Source: Balanoglossus misakiensis (Eukaryota; Hemichordata). From it: a stretch of 64,000 nucleotides of DNA. A program made the translations under genes and the position numbers. The notes under the pieces were generated by a model. The model searched no databases and had not been told where the DNA came from. It was given only the letters and a program-made list of their open reading frames with translations. Position 1 is the first letter of the stretch. Every line of letters starts with the position of its first letter. Below are positions 48,701 to 64,000 of this stretch, piece by piece. The DNA lies in assembly GCA_040954595.2 (NCBI GenBank), contig CM082578.2, positions 15,872,001-15,936,000 of the forward strand, read 5' to 3'.

Positions 48701-50636
48701 CTTTCTTTGGCTTCACTGCGAGATCTTTCCACGCAATACGTCGACGGCTAACACACGGCAAGGATGAAGCCGACAGGTTAGCCTTTGGTGAGTCTATTCC
48801 TTGATTCCATTCTGTGATGATCTTTTGTCACTTATGCAGGTAGAATCCTGATTTGAAAATTAATCGAAGCAGTTTACTTTGTCTGCATGTTAAACATTTT
48901 ATCAGTTACATTCAACTGAGACGATACTTTATTTGTCTTTGCACTCTTTTGAGTATTTGGGAATTACTGATAATGCAATCAAAATATCAAAGTGCAGCCT
49001 AAGAAGAGCACATGCTTGTGATTTGTATGATCTGTCTGGACATTTGTTGATGCATAGCGTTGAGAATAACATCTTCATTTTGTGGTTTATGAAATCTTAT
49101 TTTTCTCATGTCCAGACATTTGATAGGTTCTTCAAATCAATCTGTTGAATTTCAGAAAAAAGAGACAGATATTTTCAGTGTATGTGTAGCACTGGACGCA
49201 AAGACTTGAATACTTATAGTGTGCCTGGATTATTTAGATACGCATATTGAAATAATTTTGTTAGTGCGAAAAAAATGAATGTATGTACGGTACCATAGTT
49301 AGTATTGACAAAGACTGTTCCATTTTTTTGCTAGGGATGTTACTGTATGAGATGTGTGCAGGGTGTGAATTAGATACCTGCAATCCAACAGAGAAACATT
49401 TACAGAGATGTGAGCATATGCCTGCCGTTCAAGAGGTAAGGGTCAAAGGTTATCTTAATCAGTATGTGTACCATTATATGCTGTTTCTACGCCCTGTGTT
49501 TATATAATTGGAAGCGAAAACACTTGAATTCATGTCATATTCCATTGTTTGTAACCATCCCAATGCATCAAACAATGCTAACACACAGAAATTAAGTTTC
49601 AAAATTTTGATTTAGTGTTTTTTCTTTTTTTTTCTTTTCAAGATCCTTAACTTTATCTTTTACAGTCAGAAAGGAAAAGTTCCGGCTTTTCATCAGGTAA
49701 TTGTGTAGCACTCTCAGTATTCTACTTCCTAGAACCCGGTCATCCAACAGATAAGTTGATAGACATGACCCTGTGTGACTTGATCCCACATCAACTTCAA
49801 AATAGTGGAATGACACAGATCAACCATGACAGATGATTGAAAAGCAGCACTTATATGCAGAGCCACTACGAAATAACTTTAAAATTCCATCATTATCTTG
49901 TGAAATCAAATACCTTAAAGTATATCAAGTTCTGTATTAATCTCAACTGAAATTTTTCTGTTGCAGATTAAGAATCATGATTTTTTTAAAGATTGTCGCC
50001 TGTTAGAATTAGAAAGACACAGGCCTCTACCAGTAAGTGAAGTCTGATCCTACTGTGGTTTGTGGGACTGGGGTGTCAATGTTGTCCTTGATGGGAAATA
50101 TATGCCTTTGAAACAAATCTTACAGGCTCTTTAATGAAACTGCATGGGCAGCTGACACGTCAAAACATTTTGTTGTGTGTTCTCTACAGATGCATTTCAC
50201 ATCTAGCATGAAGAGTATAGTCAAACACACTCAGCTTAAGAAAAAAGAGAGGTGAGAATTCTGTTGTAAGTTTGTCATACGCAGATATAGGGTGTGTTTT
50301 CTATATAGCTTGGTGGTTTTCTTCATGCTTCAGAAATAATTTTTTTGACAAATAGTAAAACACGGTTTATTCATCCATGTCAGGATGAAGCCGGAAAGTC
50401 GAAGACGAACAGCATCAAATCCTGAGAAAACAGCAACCACTCCACCCCAGGTTGTGAAATTCACCAAATCATTACCAGCCTACGGCAGTACTGCAACTAT
50501 GCATTCTGGGAGTAGTGTTGAAAATGTACAGATTCAGAAATCGGGTGAGAATTCTGACAGAAGTGCCTTATTGCAGGCAATTCAGCGTGGGACGACCTTA
50601 AAGAAAACTCATGACACAAGTTCACCCAAAGTTTAA
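45714..50636 (+). CDS. Membrane-anchored PXK/Slob-type pseudokinase
   Basis: Fourteen exons: 45714-45788, 46142-46215, 46529-46632, 46840-46920, 47074-47225, 47393-47503, 47712-47807, 48000-48085, 48681-48787, 49335-49435, 49643-49696, 49967-50032, 50190-50251 and 50384-50636 (1422 nt, 473 residues). A Thr-rich 25-residue N-terminus precedes one TM helix (IPILVGLLVLLLIICLILWL), then a charged juxtamembrane part. The kinase-like domain matches PXK closely: DIGSRVSKNWFLV, HPYLLPVDDIDFV, AKGSLKDLIYKSKPKEVF, QLYGKQILEAVIYL and LLYEMCAG. The catalytic loop reads HGINVRGHVQSGN with no HRD aspartate, and the DFG position reads SYE, so phosphotransfer is unlikely. The C-terminus ALLQAIQRGTTLKKTHDTSS resembles the WH2-like end of PXK. 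The PX domain is replaced by a TM helix. PXK acts in endosomal and Na,K-ATPase trafficking, and Drosophila Slob modulates Slowpoke channels; the role here is inference. Confidence 0.88.
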
Positions 50637-51069
50637 AATTGTGAATTTGTTTTTCAGAAAATGTTTGATGTTAATAGTGCATGCCATTTATGGATGCAGT
50701 GTATCAAAACACAGAGGCACTAAGGTCTTCAATTTTATTTTCTGTTCAAAGCCTGTGTATATTTTTTTGGCTCATTTTGAAGAATCAACTAGAGTACTAC
50801 AGTTTTAGTTATGAAATGTTTTGTTTGAATATTCAGATCCAAAGAGGATCAGTGATGTCTGTATTGACAAAAAGAGGCTGAATATTGTTTTAATGAAAAA
50901 TTGCAAAGCCAGGCTTTGATGTTTTACTATAAAATTATGGATTGTTGATGAAAGACTTGACCATACGTTAATTTTTTTCACATTTGAATATAAGTTTCAT
51001 GATTGTACCATGTCTCTTCTCATGCAATTTTCTATTGTGTGAGCTGATGTTATTTAGTGTCAGGAACTT

Positions 51070-51161
51070 ATGATGTCATGGTTGAATACTGTGCACTTAT
51101 ATCATGATGTCATCGAATACTGTGCACTCATATCATGATGTCATTGAACACTGCACTTATA
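51070..51161. repeat. Three imperfect tandem copies of a ~31-bp unit
   Basis: Copies at 51070-51103, 51104-51134 and 51135-51161 all start atgatgtcat and contain a variant of gaatactgtgcactta. Located in the shared 3' region. Confidence 0.85.
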
Positions 51162-51215
51162 AAAATAATACAAACTTGACACAAGTTTTTCAGTACTTTG
51201 AAAAGTTGATGGGAT

Positions 51216-51221
51216 TTTATT
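51216..51221 (-). terminator. USP19: Candidate poly(A) signal of USP19
   Basis: TTTATT on the plus strand, about 640 nt beyond the USP19 stop. Confidence 0.35.
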
Positions 51222-51242
51222 AATGGCTTCATCTCCTGCAGT

Positions 51243-51248
51243 AATAAA
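51243..51248 (+). terminator. Candidate poly(A) signal of the PXK-like gene
   Basis: AATAAA about 610 nt after the stop codon. Confidence 0.35.
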
Positions 51249-51855
51249 TACAGTACAATGCTTTGTCATTATTAACCATACAGAAATATGACAGTCAGAT
51301 TGAACATCTTATACGAATATTTCAGAACTTGAAAAAAACAATGACTATCTTAGGGTCTATAACTTTCGCCTCTTGTCTGTGTACATATAGCGCACACTTG
51401 ACGATGTCAACACACATAATAATGGCTGAGTTTTCACCCAAGAGTTCATCTTTGTTTATGATCTGTATAGTCAGTGAAAAGGACTCTCTAATTCTTTAAT
51501 AATTACGATGCTAATAATATTAATGCCACATCATGAACTTCAGATACTGACTGAATCAACTACCAACAACACAATACTGGATCAGTATTTTATAGACCTC
51601 GGATTTTCAGCACTATACAAGATACCAGCGCCACACACAAACATATCTGGTCAAAAAATTTAGAAATTACAGTGCATACATTACTTTGGGATGTCAACCT
51701 TTGTATGAAATCAGAATAGGTGCAGAGTTAAAAAAAATTGTAACTTTTGTGCTGTTTATCACAACGGGCCAATGTGTTGTTTGTCCTGTGAAACATGAGA
51801 ATGTACGAGCCACGCGAGATCTGGCAGGGTCTCGTGGAGTTCAGAAAATGGTCTG

Positions 51856-60634
<8,779 letters not shown>

Positions 60635-60931
60635 GATGTTCGTTGCTCTGCCGTCAAATGGACGGGCGAGGAACACCGGACGCTTGCGTTTTCTGCTTCC
60701 TGGATTTATTTTGAATGAACGAGTTTACCCGCCTGAGAAATGAAACACCAAACGCTTATAACTACCAATATAGGGACAGTTTCGGCGAAAAAGTCATTCG
60801 CGTGGTCGGAAGTCCGAAGTCATGGTCGTCGCCATATTACTTATAGGAAGACCACAGCCAATCAGAAATGGTGTGACATTTGGTGTCCAATGCGATTGGT
60901 CGTTATATATTGAAACAACCCACTATCAGAA
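60635..60931. promoter_or_regulatory. 297-bp bidirectional promoter region between USP19 and CBLL1
   Basis: The start codons of USP19 (minus) and CBLL1 (plus) diverge across 297 bp. The first coding exon of CBLL1 is only 13 nt. No TATA box was noted. A shared CpG-type promoter is likely but unproven. Confidence 0.65.
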
Positions 60932-63916
60932 ATGGCGGATGAAGGTGAGTGATGAATCTTACGAGTCGACTTGTGCAGAAATGTCATTACTTTTGCTACA
61001 TGGCGAGGTTTGTTGGTGAGCAATAGCATCAACTTGAGTATTACCTCTGTTCCGATAGATGAAATTCGATTTCTAGGGACAATTGCACGTGCTGTGGTAT
61101 CAGATGTGCTTGCACGCGACCTCACATTGCATTGCCCATTCATGCAGGAGACTCATTTAGCGTGCACTCAAAGTTTGCACTGTTCATGCTGTAAGCGTTG
61201 CGAGAAGAGAATAGCAGTGTAAAGTGTGTATCTAGAGACATGCAATAGGTATTGTAGAGATTAAGGCTGATTAAACTACATGCTCCACCTCTATGTTGCA
61301 TGCTGTCAATGTCCAAGAACTACAGGCCATCTGCAAACAACCTTCACTTCCTGATTTGAACTACACACCTTAGGCTGGGCATGGCCTGGGTCCAACCGGT
61401 CACTGAATCTGGTCTATATTCCAACATAATTATATCACTCAGACATGCTTCTTCCTTCCACAAATGGTAACACGGTAACACATACTACTGTACTCATTAA
61501 ACTATGGCCTGTTGTAAAACAATCTGAGTGTATAGTCAGTGCAGTCATTCACAAATTGTGACCATGACGAAGGGTAATGTAATGTAATGTTAACTTAAAT
61601 TTTTCAGATTCTTTTGAGTTGGAAGCTGAAGAAAATGACAATTCAGGATCTCCAGCTGTTAGAAAAAATATATCATTGAAATTGAAAGCCAAAGGTCGTG
61701 GTCGTGGTAAGGGCAGAGGAAAAGTGACTCGACCTAGGAGGACATCGGCAAGGAGACGGGGTAGTGTTGATGAAGGTGGGGTAATTGTTCTATCAATGAA
61801 GTAAAACGTTTCAGAAGGGGAAAATGTCACTTCTGGGCACCAGTTTCCATTTTTCCAGTGCCCACATATATGACACTTTTAGAAGAAGAATCTGTAAACC
61901 AGACACTTCTGTACACATCTTAGTTTCCTTGGTACGTGCATAGACCCTAGAGAAACTAGGGTCTATGGTACGTGGTGTCCTGTTTAGACACGTTTATACT
62001 GCTAGACTAAAAAGTTACTCATCAAACCTTTGTAACATTTCAATTTCAAACAGATGATGTAAGTGAAATATCTGACAGAAATGATGGAGACAAGTTTGGA
62101 GGATATCCATTTCACCAGAAGAAACAACTACGATGGGATCACTCTGTATGTATCATTCCACATGAATTTTTGTCAGATTTCTGGTTTCTTTCAAATCTCC
62201 AAGTGCGCCCTCTATGTCAATATGGTTTATTGCTTATTGTTGGAAATTGTATGTATGAGACCATGTCACAAATGTACATGGATTAACTGAGAAACGAGAG
62301 CACAGTCTCCTTGATACTGACTTCTGAATTGTTGTTTTTTTCAGTTGAATCTAATTGGTGAAAAGGTTGTTGATCCCATGATTCACTGCTGTGATAAGTG
62401 TCAGTTACCTATACTCATCTATGGTAGAATGGTAAGTTGAACTCACATGCACATAAAATTACCTTCATTTGTATCCCCAGACTGCTAATTAGAAAGAACC
62501 CAAGGGCTCTTTCTATAGTTATCTGTCTGGCCATCTATATACATGTACATTAGTTTCCTTTTGTAAAAACACCATAAGACAAGATATTTCTGTGGTCAAT
62601 GCTTTACTTCAGTAATATCTGAGTGTAGGTTCCTGTACTCATTGATGTATTCCTTATTTATTTCACAGATTCCATGCAAACATGTCTTCTGTTTTGATTG
62701 TGCCAAAAGAACTACTGAAAAGAACTGCCCCAGGTAAAGTCTTAACATTGGCATGGTGTTGACGTGTGCTTTTATTATAAGAATATAATGCAATCTATAT
62801 TGCATATCTCGACACTTTTGCCAGTGCTACACAGCACAGTCAAAATAACAAAATACACACTGAGTTACTCTGGTTCACTTACACATGTAGATGGCTGTTA
62901 CTTCCAATATCAGTCTAAAGAGTTATTTTCTTTTGTTTTGTAGATGTGGAGATTCTGTGCAAAGAATTGAGCAGTCTCACCTAGGAAGTATTTTTGTGTG
63001 TACGTACGGAGGAAACAAACATAGTGGATCTGGCTGTAGGAGGACTTATCTTTCCCAAAGAGACCTTCAGGCACATATTAACCATCGTCACAACCGGCCA
63101 GCAGCCGCTGAGAGCCATCCACCTCCCCCTGATAGACAAATTCATGAGCAGAGATATATATTGACACCTCCAGACCCATATCACCAGCCCCCTCAGACTC
63201 AGAGAAACCCTGTCCCCACGTATAGGACAGAAGAGAGAACTGAACACCCGCCCATGTCGACTTCTTATCCCTCTACTATTCCCGTTGTGACTGGGGGAAG
63301 AACAAGTAATTTGATAACCATTCCTATTCATGATGCTAGTAAGGATTACAGAGATGATCAGGTAGCACATAGAGCTGGACCTATACCTACCCAGCATTCA
63401 TCACATGCATACCCTGGACAGCAAACACATCCACCTCCAGCTCCGATGCCCCCACAACACCCATATCCTACACAGCCACAGGCCTATCCACCTTCTTCAC
63501 ACGGTGGGCCACCAATGTCATACTCAGGACCTATGCCTACTGGACCAGGCCCCCAACCGCCCCACTTCACAACAGCTCCTCTTCACCATGGACCCCCAGG
63601 TCCTCCTCCTCCGCAAAGATTTGAGGGTGGCCCTCCGCCTAGATATAGCTCAAGTCCACGACCACACTTTGAAGACGAGAGAGACACAATGAGCCCACCA
63701 TTCTCTAGTCCTGGAGGGCACAGTCCAAGACCAGGTGGTTGGCCCATGGGTGGGCCACCCCCACCTCCCCCACCACCTCCTAGAGGTCCCCCGCCTCCTA
63801 GAGGCATGCCAGGACCCAATATGCCCCCGCAGTCATCTGCTGGACCTCTTGATATGGGACCTATGCCTCATGGGCCAACAGATAAAACTGTTTATAGCAG
63901 ACCTTACTATCAGTAG
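60932..63916 (+). CDS. CBLL1: CBLL1 (Hakai), RING E3 ubiquitin ligase
   Basis: Six exons: 60932-60944, 61608-61775, 62054-62145, 62345-62431, 62669-62733 and 62944-63916 (1398 nt, 465 residues; human about 491). The acidic start [15 protein letters not shown] is followed by a Gly/Arg/Lys stretch ([10 protein letters not shown]). The RING reads [20 protein letters not shown], then FCFDC and [13 protein letters not shown]. The HYB-type zinc region has [19 protein letters not shown], with an extra GGNKHSGSG ahead of it compared with human. The long C-terminal part is Pro/His-rich with poly-proline runs, contains NLITIPIHD and ends SRPYYQ, as in human. Hakai ubiquitinates tyrosine-phosphorylated E-cadherin and is a stable member of the nuclear m6A methyltransferase auxiliary complex. 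It is divergent from USP19. The exon 2 donor (GAAG/gtgggg) is weak but the phase fits. The stop is inside the window; the poly(A) signal is not. Confidence 0.95.
61931..61974. repeat. 28-bp palindrome between 8-bp direct repeats in CBLL1 intron 2
   Basis: GGTACGTG occurs at 61931-61938 and 61967-61974. Between them lies a hairpin-forming stretch: arms atagaccctag and ctagggtctat around agaaa. The layout mimics a tiny transposon remnant with an 8-bp target duplication. Confidence 0.7.
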
Positions 63917-64000
63917 GGACAGCAAACTAGAATAGTATGGACTTTGGCATTAATGTAATTTTGTAAAAAAATCTGTACAGTCAACCATACCATTGATAAT
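63917..64000 (+). other. CBLL1: Start of CBLL1 3' UTR
   Basis: The 84 bases after the CBLL1 stop. No AATAAA is present before the window ends. Confidence 0.6.

Larger units (their letters stand above)
50637..51855. other. Tail-to-tail 3' region between the PXK-like gene and USP19
   Basis: A 1.2-kb AT-rich stretch with a three-copy repeat at 51070-51161. A plus-strand AATAAA occurs at 51243-51248 and a minus-strand AATAAA at 51216-51221, so the 3' ends of the two transcripts may overlap slightly. No supported ORF. Confidence 0.55.

Overview
This window is nuclear DNA from an intron-rich, AT-rich animal. Splice sites are GT-AG with one GC-AG exception, most introns are 100-2000 bp, and UTRs are long and carry AATAAA signals. 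There are no operons, CRISPR arrays or phage genes. Gene content and order suggest an invertebrate deuterostome such as a hemichordate or cephalochordate. That placement is an inference from protein similarity and conserved gene order; the sequence does not name the species. I rebuilt ten gene models by joining exons in phase, and all ten give an uninterrupted frame except where a transposon sits inside one exon.

Layout: NDUFAF3 (-, 181-1414), a complex I assembly factor, lies head to head with an EGF-repeat/transmembrane/PY-motif protein (+, 2255-4803). KLHDC10 (-, 8111-10800) lies head to head, 125 bp apart, with ZC3HC1 (+, 10926-14682), which is followed by UBE2H (+, 17596-22895). As I recall it, this trio has the same order and orientation as on human 7q32. 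About 12 kb of mostly non-coding DNA follows (22896-34803), holding a fresh foldback transposon and a microsatellite cluster. Next is a gene whose whole 1231-residue disordered protein is one exon (+, 34956-38651), with a CtBP-type PLDLSVK motif. A TRPC-like cation channel (-, 40119-44877) is head to head with a membrane-anchored PXK/Slob-type pseudokinase (+, 45714-50636). USP19 (-, 51856-60634) is head to head with CBLL1/Hakai (+, 60932-63916).

Main discovery: the third coding exon of the TRPC-like gene is split by a 424-bp, almost perfectly palindromic element flanked by TA duplications. Removing the element and one TA restores a conserved TRPC segment in frame. This copy of the channel is therefore predicted to be truncated, and the insertion is probably young or polymorphic. 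A second foldback element with identical 155-bp arms and 9-bp direct repeats lies at 29876-30335, so both suggest recently active cut-and-paste transposons.

The genes are mostly housekeeping: ubiquitin pathway (UBE2H, USP19, CBLL1, KLHDC10 as a likely Cullin-2 receptor), nuclear basket (ZC3HC1) and mitochondria (NDUFAF3). Four divergent pairs probably share promoters. No evidence shows that they act as one pathway.
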